From Brachypodius melanocephalos (taxonomy: Eukaryota > Chordata > Aves > Passeriformes > Pycnonotidae), in assembly GCA_013398615.1 (NCBI GenBank), contig VZSR01001477.1, positions 203,303 through 267,302 of the forward strand: 64,000 bases of DNA. Direction: 5' to 3'. Position 1 is the stretch's first letter. Each line of letters starts with the position of its first letter. The notes under the pieces were generated by a model that was not told the DNA's origin, did no database searches, and saw only the letters and a program-made list of their open reading frames with translations. A program made the position numbers and the translations under genes. This document shows positions 39,871-51,785 of this stretch, piece by piece.

Positions 39871-42800
39871 TGTGCTCATCACAGAACTATCCCGGTGTCT
39901 TTTTCTCCTGGAACCATCCCGGTCGGTGTGCCGTCGCTGTTGAGGGGATGTTGCGGAGCTTGAAGGAGTTAAATGATTACGCTTGGTTAATGTTTAAAAG
40001 CAGCATGGATGAGCGTGTTGGGGTGAGGATGTGTTACCGTGCACTCTGGCAGTTGTGACATGAGCGTGTGTGAATGAGTCCATGTGTGGCCGTACGATGT
40101 GGATGGGTGCGCCTGATGCTCCCCAGCCAACCCTTTTTGGGTCTGAATTGGCAACAGGCTGCTGTGAACATGGGAAACCCGGCTTCAGATGCCGGGGGGG
40201 CAGGCATATGAAAACACAAGTGTGTAAAACCTATGGCTTTTGGGATTGTTTAATCTCAGATACTGACTAAGTAGGTCATAATTTAGACGTAGTGGTTAAG
40301 GTAATATTTGGCAAAGGCCTTGACATTGTAATATATATTTTCATCAGTGAATGGTGAACTGGATAGGATTTTCAATACTTTCTCAAAGGTAGTATACTGT
40401 TAAATTTTTTATGTTGACCACCTTTGCCTCTTTGTCAGCAAGTTTACATCATGCTCTTTGATCTTTTCTCAAGAAGTAGCTGATGCAGAGTATAAAAGGC
40501 AATGTAGATAAGGGTCATCTTTGTTTGGTACATCAATGTTCTTTGCCCTTTTTGTATTTTTCTTGGTTTTGATTTAGAATGCTAATAATTCTAAAAATAT
40601 AATTAAAATATTAATAATTCTCAAATCTGTGCAAATTAAAAGATATAAAACCAGTGGAGTGGAGATGGGTTTCTTATTAATGTCTGATATTATTGCTTGA
40701 CACTTCTAGTAGTGAAAATTTATATGTCTTAAGCTAAATTATAAGTAACACCCAGCCATGATGGGCTGTGTAACAGTGGATAGATAGGGTCCTTGAGACT
40801 TTGATCTCAAGGTCACGGCACTATTCAGAAAGCACAGGTAGTATTGCCTGCATAATTAGGGTCTAGACAAGAGTGTGGAGAGCAAGTCCTATGAGGAGCA
40901 GATAAAGGGAGCTGAGGTTGTTGAGCTTAGAGAAGAGGAAGCCACTTACTGCTCTCTATAACTATGTAAAAGGAAGTTGTATCCAGGTGGGGGTCAGCCT
41001 CTTCTCCCAAGTAACAAATGATAGGACCTTAAGAGGCAATAATAGCCTCAAGTTGCACCAGGAGAGGTTTAGATATTAGAAATATTGGATATTAGGAATA
41101 TTGCATGTCAGGAAAAACTTCCTCACTGAAAAGGTTGTTAAGCATTAGACCAGGCTGCCCTGGGAAGTGGAGGAATTGCCAGACCTGGAGGTATTTAAAA
41201 GATGTGTAGATGTGGCACTTACAGACAAGGTGTAGTGGTGGACTTGGCAGTGCTGTGTTTAATGGTTGGACTTGATGATCTTAAGGTCTTTTCCAATGGA
41301 ATTGGTTCTGTGATCCTGTGACTAAAGACCAGTAAAGCTGATTGACTGTGGCATTCCCAAACAATATAATGAAATCAGTACAATGGTTACTTTTGAAGAA
41401 CTATGGAATGAGAATGTTACACATGCAAATGAACATAGTTTTGCTATCAAATTCTGCCAAATAAATGTGGTTTGATTTGCTGAAGAGGATAAGCTTGCTT
41501 GTTTAAAGTAACAGGGTTAGGCATTTGTAAAGCATTACGTCTCAGGTGGAAATTATTTCTCCTTATGAGAGGGAAATATGGTCTGAAGTCAGACCTGTCT
41601 TCCAATCTCTTTTCTTACCTCATTTTTTAACTTGCATCTTTCAACCTCTGTGGATGCAGAAACTGAAATCATCTTGTTAATATGGGAAAATACCTGAAGG
41701 GGGGCTGTTCAGAAAACAGAACCAGACTCTCTTCAGTGATGTCCAGTGACAGGACCAGAAGCACTGGGCACAAACTAAAGCACAAATATTCCCTTTAAGC
41801 GTCAGGAAACATTTTTTTGATGTGAGGGTGATTGAGCACTGGCACAGAGCTGGTTATGGATTCTCCATCCTTGAAGATATTAAAATGCCATCTGAACATA
41901 GTCCTGATCTACTGACTCCAGGCTGACCTTGTAGAAGCCTAGAAGATAAGGGGGGTAATGCGTATGTCTCAAACACCCATAGCCAGGTAGCTGTGGAGCC
42001 AACCAACTATTGTTGGTAATAATAACACTGAGAAAGAACAGGCTGTGGCTGGAGAAGAGGGCCAAGAGGTAGGCAGCACTTTTCTGGGATAAATGTCCTA
42101 GTTCTGGCTCCTGGAGATAAGCACCACATGATACAGGTGATGAAGTGGGCATGAACTGTAGGGGGATCAGGACTACTGAAGACTGCCAAAGCCCTCTGGC
42201 CCATTTTCAGAAAGGTCTAGAAGAATGGACAATGCATGATAACTAATTTGCATAGAAAGCAAGAAACCTATATATAAAATGTTACCCCCACAAAGCTCAG
42301 GTGCCCATGTGCTTCAGGTCTCTGAAAAGACCATCAGCTCTATCAACACTGGAGCCAGGACTGATGATCTCTTTTTATTTCTTACTTTTACTTTTTCTCT
42401 CTCCCCATCTTTATTTCATATCTCTTTTGCCTTGCACCCTGCCTTTATCCATTACCACTGCCATGTGCTTACACTAGGGTATCAGGGACTAACGTATACC
42501 GATTTCCATGCGAAGATTGTGATATTTGCTTATAAAACTTTATAAGTTTTTGCTGACCCACTGAATTTTGTCCTTCTTTTTGACCATGGGCATTTATGAA
42601 TCTTAGGTTCTGTCTTCCCCTTTAGAGTGGGATGCCACTGATCTCCTTGAGCAGAGCCCTCCAGATGTTCCTTCCAACCTCAAGCTGGTCTGTGATTCTG
42701 TGGCATTATAAAAAGTTGCAAGTCTGAACACTCATCAGGCTGTAATTGTTTACGTTCCTGTTGCGTTTGGATAATAAACCTTTAAGCAATTCAAATTTAT

Positions 42801-45800
42801 GTAAACAAATGTCTTAAGGTGCAACATGCAGTTTCATTTATTTTTTTAAAGTTCATTTTAAGGGATAACAGGCTGTATATGATAGAAATGTTGTACTTTA
42901 ATGCCTCAGAAGTCCCAGAAAGTTAGCAGCAGTCAGTGTGCTCAGCAGGCTGACAGATGGACAAGTTCTTTGAATATAATAGAGGGAGAACATAGAAGAT
43001 GGTCTTTGAGAGGACAGGCTGAAGAGAACACAGACAATGGAACTCAACTGAGAAAGAGGCCAAGCTTTCAAGCAAAAGCATGGCTTGCTGGCTTAACAGG
43101 GTAAAGGCAGAGTTCTGGTCAGAGGTTCTCCTTAAACCTTGGAAGCTGTTTATGGAGACCTGAAAAATAGTATTAAGAAATTCAGCTATGTGCTTCTTGA
43201 GTTAGAATTTTTTTCCTCTTTTGGAGACATTTTATTAGATCAATTGGAAACACCAATCTTTTTTTTCAAAGATTACATATCTTTGCTTTTGTTTGTAAAG
43301 CTGAGACTTACAGGAACAGATGCTTTTCATATGTTTTTCAGTGTAATCTACTTCAAGTGAAGAAGTTGAAGGAGGCTGTTACTGTATCTAAAATGTAGGC
43401 ATAAGGCAGTTCTTTCTCTCATAATACCATAAGAGCATTAAAGAAACTTGCAACATGCCCCAGTGTGTTTTCTTCACTCTCTGCCATTGGGAATACCAGT
43501 ATTGTCAGTGGAATGCAAAATGATTTCCAGAAAATAAATGGCCAATGTCACAATCCTCTGATTTGTTTTTTTGAAGCAGTAACCCCAGATACTGTTCTAA
43601 ACTGCATTAGTGGCTGATACAGCACAAAAATCTGGTTTTGCCTACATGAAAAATAATAAGAGCTACAACACATGGTTGCTCAAGAATAGGATGAAGGAAT
43701 TGAAATTGTTTGATGTAAATGCCAAAATAGAGACTTAAGTTTTAGACGGCGTAGAATTTGGCAAAAAAGTTGAAAGAAAAACTTCCTTGAGTTGGCTTTG
43801 AATAGGTCAAAACTGTCTTCACTTGCAACACGGGAAACACAGTCTTTAGATGTTAAAGAGAAAAATCTTTTTAATGCTAAAGTTTGTGAAACACTTGAAC
43901 AGATTATTTTGGAATCTTGTGGAATGCCAGTGAAAAGGGTTAAAACAAGTATTTGTTTAGGAATGTGGAAACAGTTTTCTCTAACATGTGCAGGCAGAGG
44001 GCAGTTTTGCAACATATGTTTTTCCTCTGATGCTAAGACATATGTGCACTATATAATCCCCTTTGAATTTTGGAAATTTTGCCCAGATTGCTATTCAAAT
44101 AAATTTTTAAACTGTGACAGGGTCAATTTACATAATAATATCTCCAATTATCTAATATTGTCTAACATTTTATTCAGCTTCCACTCTCATTTCATGTAAA
44201 AAGTGCATCTCTACTTTTCTGATCCTATGAAAACCTCTTTCCTTCTCAACAGGGTAACAAAGCTCTTGTCACACCTTCCAGATGGTTTTTGATTAAACCT
44301 ACAGTTATATCTCTTTCACACACTTGTTTGTAAGTGGTTGCTAAAAATTCATGTTGATGTTGCCATGTATCTTTAGAAGAACCAAAGCTCTCGTGCCTGC
44401 TCGTGTTTTGACCATTTTTAAGTAAATATGCATAGCCCAGGTACTGTTTTCCCTTGTTAATATCATCCTACAGTGATTTGATATAAAAATCTGAATCTTA
44501 CACAGCTTTTATGACAGTAATACAGAGTTTCTCTGTTTTATGTGGAATGATTCCACATCCTTTATTGTTCATATGGTCCTCCTTCTAGGGGAAGGGTTTT
44601 GTAGACTTTTGTACAGAATGGTTTGTGCCTTTCATGATCCCCCACTTTCTCCTTATTAATGGCATTGTAAAGCAGTTGCAGTAAGATAACTGGATCCTAA
44701 ACATCCTAACTGGTTTTAATTTCATAATTGCTGGCTTTGGATAATAAAGACTATCCCATAGCATCTGTGTGTATGAATATGAGTAATATATAAAAAAATC
44801 CTGATTTAGAGGGGTCCTTTATTAAACGGGCAAAATGAAGAAGGAAATACTTTTTTTTTAACTAGTAGTGGGTTACTTTGGGCCATCGCATTATAACAAT
44901 GTTACCACCATACAGTTGTCCCCATAGAACCTGTTGGAAACTCTCAACTGTGTATTTTTCATATATTGCTATCTTTGCTGCACAGAGATACATGCAGATA
45001 GAAAAACAAAGAAAAAATGCATCACGTAGCATGACCTTTAACTTTCAGGTACTATGTCATCTTCCAGTAAATGAAATTGTCTTTGTATCTAGAACCTTCT
45101 GTATCTTTGTACTTTGAGGATTATGCTGCACTTGAATTTTCCTTTTCTATGTAAAATTACTATAAAGGGGAAACCTAGGTTTGTTAATTTTTTTTTCTTT
45201 AATTGGAAGATGGGAATTTTCTGTAAATGTCTAGCTATTGAAGAGGCTATGACTCATATCATGCTACAGAAAGTTTTGAGTCACTGATATAAAGTGTTGT
45301 CAAATGCATTATAATTATATGATCTTGTAACTTGGGATCCCTTTCATTTAGCTACAGATGCTTGTATGTTGAACTGTTATTGCCAAGAGATGAATAAGAC
45401 TATTTTGAGTCCTGAACCAGTTCTCCTTGAAAAGGATATGTGTGTATGCCAGTACAAAGTAGGATAATAGCATGTTTTCATAATGTCAAATTATTTAATG
45501 TGAATTTGTGCTTTTTCTGTGATACTACACATATAAAAATCAGAATGATTAATGCAAAGTAAGTTAAACCAAGACCAAGTTTAGCCAATCCTTAGTTAAG
45601 TCATTTAAGATACAGTACTTCAACTTCTCTATTTTCACTAATAGTTGTGTTTAGCTTGTTGAATCAATCATGAGGTAACAGAATAAAGAAGAACTTTGTG
45701 AACTGAGTATAATGTTTCTAGAGCTATGTTTTAATTTAATACTTTCATTCCTTAAAAGAAAAACACAAAATGCCAAAAAAAGGAGTTGTCTCAGTTTAGA

Positions 45801-48800
45801 AGGCTAGCTATTACACACTTCAAACTTCTTTTTTAGGTTTGTAGGTGGAGAGCTGAATATCTGTTACAACGCTGTAGATCGTCATGTTGAGAATGGACGA
45901 GGAGACCAAATTGCCATTATTTATGACAGTCCTGTAACAAATACCAAAGAGAAAATAACATATAAGGAACTTTTGGAGCAGGTATGTTTCAGAATAACCT
46001 TGTTAATGAGAAGGGGCAATAAATATTGCACAGTAGGTAGAAATTATCTACCACACTAGTTTACTCCTTTTGCTGTGCTCAGTATTGATTTATAAACTTT
46101 ACTACCTCTGCCATATTATACTGCATGCAATAGGTTTTGAAATTCCTCTATTTCCTCTTTTTCTCCTACAGTTTAATAGTTTTTTTTCCCTGGTTGGTTA
46201 AATTTTTAACTTGTCTGTATTTGATTTCATCTTCTTTTCCCCCAACAGATCTTAATTAAAAGGTTAAGCATAGCATTAGTTAAGTCTCTTGACAGTTGCT
46301 GTGATGAGCAAAAGTATAGTTCCATAGAAGTGAAACGTATACCTAGGCTGTTGCTGCACATAACTGAGAGTAAGCCTAAATGAAATTTAACTGGGGGAAC
46401 TTTCCAAAGAAAGCTGCCTGACCTGCCCATATGTTAGACTATCATGAGAGTGCTGGTGGCCCTTCTGTCTGGAAGGTCTGTGGATTTTGACTTCCCTGTT
46501 GGCTGAGGTAGCTTACTGAGGTGAGATGAGATGATGAGATTGTGAATATCCAGTTCTGCATTATCCCATTCAGATTTACTCTGTGCCTCACCATGGGTTG
46601 CTGCCACCATGGGTGTTTGCAGCCTGCTCCATTGAAGGTTCTTGGTTCTCAGAGCTGTCTACTGGAGGTTTGCCCTCATGCTGCTACTCTGGTTTAGCTG
46701 CCTTTTTTCTTCCAGTTTCATATGGCAGTTGAACTTAACACTGAGTACAAAAAGATGTTGGAGTTAGACTTGTATTCTTCCTTAATGTGTTTCAATGTGC
46801 AAGATGGATTACTTTGAATGCAACACACTCACTGTATCTAAGTTATGCGTTTAGTATCTGGAATAATGTGGATCTGTGGTTTAAAATGTGAAATGAGGTT
46901 CAGAATAGAGAGTAATTCCGTTTGTGAGGGGTTTATTCCACTGTTGCAAGAAAAGAGATGTCATACAGCTACAAAGAAATGATAAACCTGTTATGCATTC
47001 TACTTTTAAGGAAAATATAGAAAACATGTACTCTTTACCAGCTTTGTATTTATTTACCAAGTCCAAAAAACAACATGCCATATGGTATGCTGGACCTGGA
47101 GCAGCTAGCTTCGGTGTTTTAAGAAGTCAGAAGACTTTGAAAGGATCCAGCTCCTTATCTAATTTTACTTATACTAATATATAATAAGTGTAATTACAAT
47201 TTTATATATACAATTTTTGCATCATCTGGCTTTAATAATTATGACATATACACAATATATATGCACATATATGTGTGTATATGAAATCAATCTATATATA
47301 TGTTGCATATAATACTTGGTTTATTTTAATGCAGAAATACAACATTTTAAGGTAAATTATCTTAAATGAACTTGCTTGGTAGAAATTTTCTCTGAAAAAA
47401 ACTTGAGAAGTAGCTTTTTTTCTACTTTTTAAGCTTGATACGATATGAAGTCTCCTAAGTTTATGTCTCTATAAGTGTATTAATTGTCCTAAGGCATGGC
47501 GAATTTGTGCAAAGTGAGAAAAATTTGCTGGTTGACATACACATCCTTTCATCTACATTTCTTGTTACAGAGCATTGCTAAACCAAGGGGAAGAACTGGT
47601 TTAAATTTTCTGTGGTATGTAGCAGTACTCAGTCAGAAGTTCATTATAATCTTGCTGGAGGCTCAGTCCTATTCTTTAAAATTTGCTCCTAATCAAAAGC
47701 AAATAAATGTGAAAGGCAATATTTGATATTAATAGCTTTTCTGTTGAAGCTTTCTGGTCCCCTCTTGTACACTAAGTTTAATTTGGTTTATCTGCTAGCT
47801 ACTGGTCTCCTGAAAACAAAAGTAACAGAGATCTGCTGAAAATGGGAGGGATATAGGCAGTTGTATTTTTTTCATGCCTCTTGTAGGCCTGGGTGAGTTT
47901 AGCTTGCATTGAAGGGTTCTATGTTTGTGTGTCCCAGTCACTGTTCAACCCAGGAAGGTTTGGAATTCCTCTTCTGAGCATTTTGAATGGGATTTCTGGT
48001 TTTGTATCTTCTAAGACTAATTCTTTTGGCGTGGACCAAAACTGCATTTGGTAACTGCTGGGACTTTATTTCAGAACTGAATGTCTTGGAAACCTTAGCT
48101 GGTAATACAGCTGTAGTATTTGGTTGCTGGGTGAAAGTAAAACCATGCTCACTGGGTCCATGCATTTGATAGAAGTGTAATTTATGCTCTGCTCTTCCAA
48201 GCTGCAAGCCTACTTGAGTTTCTTATTTTATCACTTGGTCTCAAGTGATTTTATTACTGAAATGTCAAATATATTAAAGTGAGTGAGTAGTCTTAAACTT
48301 GAAGAAAAGTGGAGAAATAGCGTGTTAATTTTGGAGTGATAAAGTACACTATACTGTATTAATGTAAATCATAAATGACAACACATTGTAACAAAGTGGA
48401 AGATTTCATGGCTTTTAACAGTTTAATGAAATGTCAGTACTCACTTTTCTGCCCTCCCCATTTTTTTAGAAAGAGTGATTGCTTGGATGTTTCAGGGCTA
48501 CCACATCAATCTGAAGGGCAATGTAAACCTGCTTTACAATTTGCCCGTCTTCCAAATAGTTGCATATAGAGACAGTGTTTTATTGTATAGTCCAAATGTT
48601 TCCTGTCATCAGAAGGATGAAGAAAAGGGCACAAGGAAAATCATAGATACCCGTGTATTGTATTGGATTGTTGTCTTCAGAGACATTACAGTCTATAGGA
48701 TGGGGAAGTTAGGTGCAGACCAGCGATTACTGGGTTTGCACAGGTGACATGTAGTTCCTGTCTGCAGTATGCTGTGCACATGTTCTGCTTTAAATACAAT

Positions 48801-51735
48801 TTAGCTATGATAGATTTCAATAAAAATTACGTAAGTACATGCAGAGCTCTTCACTGTCTCCTTTTGGCACCCAGGAATCAGTTATGTTGCTTGTTTACAG
48901 GCACTGGGAGTCTTCTATTACAAAATTACTAATTATGATCATTAAATAATGTCTTCTTCCTTTAGCAGGCAAACACTGCCTTTTTCATAATTATTAATGA
49001 ATATTTATGATATAATGGTAATGAGTAATAACAATAATACTTGTCCATTGGATTTAACTATTAATTGCCCACTATCTACACTTACAGTGACTATAAAAAT
49101 ACTCATTAAATGTTATTTTCATTGCCTCTGTCTTTTTTGTCAACATTGCTTGAGAGTCACAAGCAGGAAAGATAACAATTAACTCTCTTGTTTCTTTGAG
49201 AGAGGGTGATATTGGTTCTGTGTTTGCAGATTTTAATGTTTTCACACTAGGAAGTATAGAAAAGTAATTTACCTTTGGAAGTAGAGTCGTTATCTTTGTT
49301 TACAATTACTTTCACTAATTATGTCTAGAAATGACTGTGAATGCTGGTGGTATGGCAATAAATGCTAGCTTTTTACATGTCCAGTCTTTGGCTTTTGTTG
49401 AGTTTTGACCGTGTTTATTAGTTTTATATGATCTTGCTGGGTATTAATAAGTCTAGCATTAAAGATATTTTCTCTTGAAAATCAGTAATATTTAAGATAA
49501 GAGATCTGTTCCTTTCGAATCAAATAGATACCTTAGTTTGTGTGAGTTTACAGCTTAGTGTGGTGATGACTTTGTCTTACAAACATGTTCTTTCTTGTGG
49601 TTGAAAATAACAGCACAGATTTATGCAATGCTTACAGAAAATGGAACTTATGCAGTATCTTCTAAAGCAAGAGTGCCTGCTTGGGGCTTCTGTGTTTCCA
49701 TTTTCTTAAATCCTCAGGGAGAATATAGAAATGTGCTGTTTGATTGTGGATGAGCTGTGAAGTTAATGCAAAGATAGAGCAGATGCTCCTGGAACTTCTG
49801 GATGTTGCTGTCTCAGGTTGCTGAAAATCTGAACATGTATTTCTACTGAAGAGAGAAACAGAGAGGTGGGAAATGGATTATAAAAGCAATATGGGATCAG
49901 AGGTGCAGGAAATAATGTCATTAAACAGTAGAAAAGAGCAGTTAGAACCAGTGGTGGTGGGCCTTTGATTTGCAGTGATCCATGATGCTTCTTCACTTGG
50001 CTAAGTACATCACCGTAGCTGATTTAGTACTGGTTATTTTTACATGTCCTTACTGCATGCAAAGCAGTTGCTGTCCTTTTCAATATATTTATGAGGATTA
50101 TAGGACTGAAGGTAGTTACTCTTTAAAAAGAGAAAACTCAAATTTTTGAGTAGTATAAATAAAAGTGTTTGTTGCAGGTTAGGTTTTTTCCTTTTTTTTT
50201 TTTTTTTNNNNNNNNNNNNNNNNNNNNNNNNNNNNNNNNNNNNNNNNNNNNNNNNNNNNNNNNNNNNNNNNNNNNNNNNNNNNNNNNNNNNNNNNNNNNN
50301 NNNNNNNNNNNNNNNNNNNNNNNNNNNNNNNNNNNNNNNNNNNNNNNNNNNNNNNNNNNNNNNNNNNNNNNNNNNNNNNNNNNNNNNNNNNNNNNNNNNN
50401 NNNNNNNNNNNNNNNNNNNNNNNNNNNNNNNNTGTTCCACTGTCACCAGGAAGAGCCCCAGTCCTGGGAAACTCTTCCATCATCTGCTCATGTGCCTGGG
50501 AATCCTGAGCTCCTTGGCCTGCCCACTGGAGCTGAGCCAGCCCTGCCCCGCCACCGTGGCTTTTCTTCGGCACCGCTCTTTTTGCTACAGTGTGACCTGC
50601 ACCTCCCCCCTGCCCTGCCTGGACATCCTGCCCTTCTGGCTACCAGCCCGTGACATTGCACTGTCTCCAGCTCCATGCAGGAGCCACCAAGACCACCGAG
50701 CTGTGGGGACCACACTGTCCTGGGTTTTGGGAAGCTGGGCTTTCAAAGTTCTTGGTACTACTGTTTTGCTATTAATGCTGTAGTTGTTTTTTGTTTGCTT
50801 TGTTATACATACTAGTAAAGAGCTTTTATTTCCTATTCCCATAACTCTGCCTGAAAAAATAAAAAGCCCCCTTTAATTATATAATTTTCCAAATTATAAT
50901 TTGGAGGGAGGGGATTTGAATTGTCCAGATACCTGTCTTTTCAAACCGAGACACGTTTCTTTCAGAAGATGCCATGTTGCCACGCCGCAACAAGCAGGTT
51001 GGGACAATTTCACAGTGCTTTTCACAGGTTCCCATGCTCACTGTAATCCAACTTACTATGTGGTAAATGCTAATGAAGTATTCAGTAGTACTTTTGTGAC
51101 CGAATATATTGTGTACTGTCAAAGTAATAAATATTTTCTCATGGTGTTACAGAGGCGTTGCTGCTGATCAATCTATTGCATTTCTTGAGTTCCAGTCCTT
51201 TGCTGCTGTACATAGTCTCTCTTAGGTTTCTGCATAGCAAAAATGAAAATCTGACAATGAGAGCAAAAACTAATTTTAGATATTTCCGTGAATTTGTGTT
51301 TTCCTTTGGTTCGAGCTATAAGGTCTCTTGTCTCAGATTCTGAGAAGTTTATGACACTGCAGTAAAGAAAATACTACTACTTACTGATTTGTGTTTAAAA
51401 GTTAGCTAGGCAGGACAGAACTTACATTATGAAATGACCTGTTTACATTAATTCTTAAGAGCTAAAATTGAGAAAAATAAACTGTTACCTGAATAAAAGA
51501 ATGACTGGTAAACTAATTAAAAAATTTGCTAGGTATTGCAAATGATTTTTGGTTTTGGCTGTACTGACTACAGTAATTAGTCTCCTTCCATTTTTATTTT
51601 GCAAAAGAAAAATATATTAGTGGATTTTTTGCAAACAGGAAATTGTCTTACATTTATTGAACCTTGATTACTTTACATGAACTTTCTTTGTCATACTGTC
51701 TTGTCTCTTTGATGTTGTGCATCTGTTGATTGCAT

Positions 51736-51785
<50 letters not shown>

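Larger units (their letters stand above)
39742..45836 (+). other. ACSS3: ACSS3 intron 1
   Basis: 6,095 bp, phase 2, GTGAGT...TTTTTTAG. It holds a CR1 at 40862-41320, a CR1 split by a probable solo LTR between 41703 and 42703, and otherwise AT-rich sequence with no recognisable element. Open frames here, up to 135 codons at 43792-44199, have no homology that I recognise. Confidence 0.9.

Noticed and set aside
39051..40058. 335-codon open frame on the plus strand across the CpG island, and 103-196-codon frames on the minus strand there
   Set aside because: GC-rich sequence has few stop codons. The ACSS3 frame starting at 39437 has homology, a strong start context and a correct splice donor; the other frames are low-complexity Arg/Pro/Gly/Ala runs that pass through the donor.
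43792..44199. 135-codon plus-strand open frame in ACSS3 intron 1
   Set aside because: No recognisable similarity, no supporting splice context, and the length is within the range expected by chance.
50138..50783. Open frames of 102-204 codons crossing the N block
   Set aside because: They exist only because N codons are not read as stops. The readable parts are poly-T/poly-A and LTR sequence.
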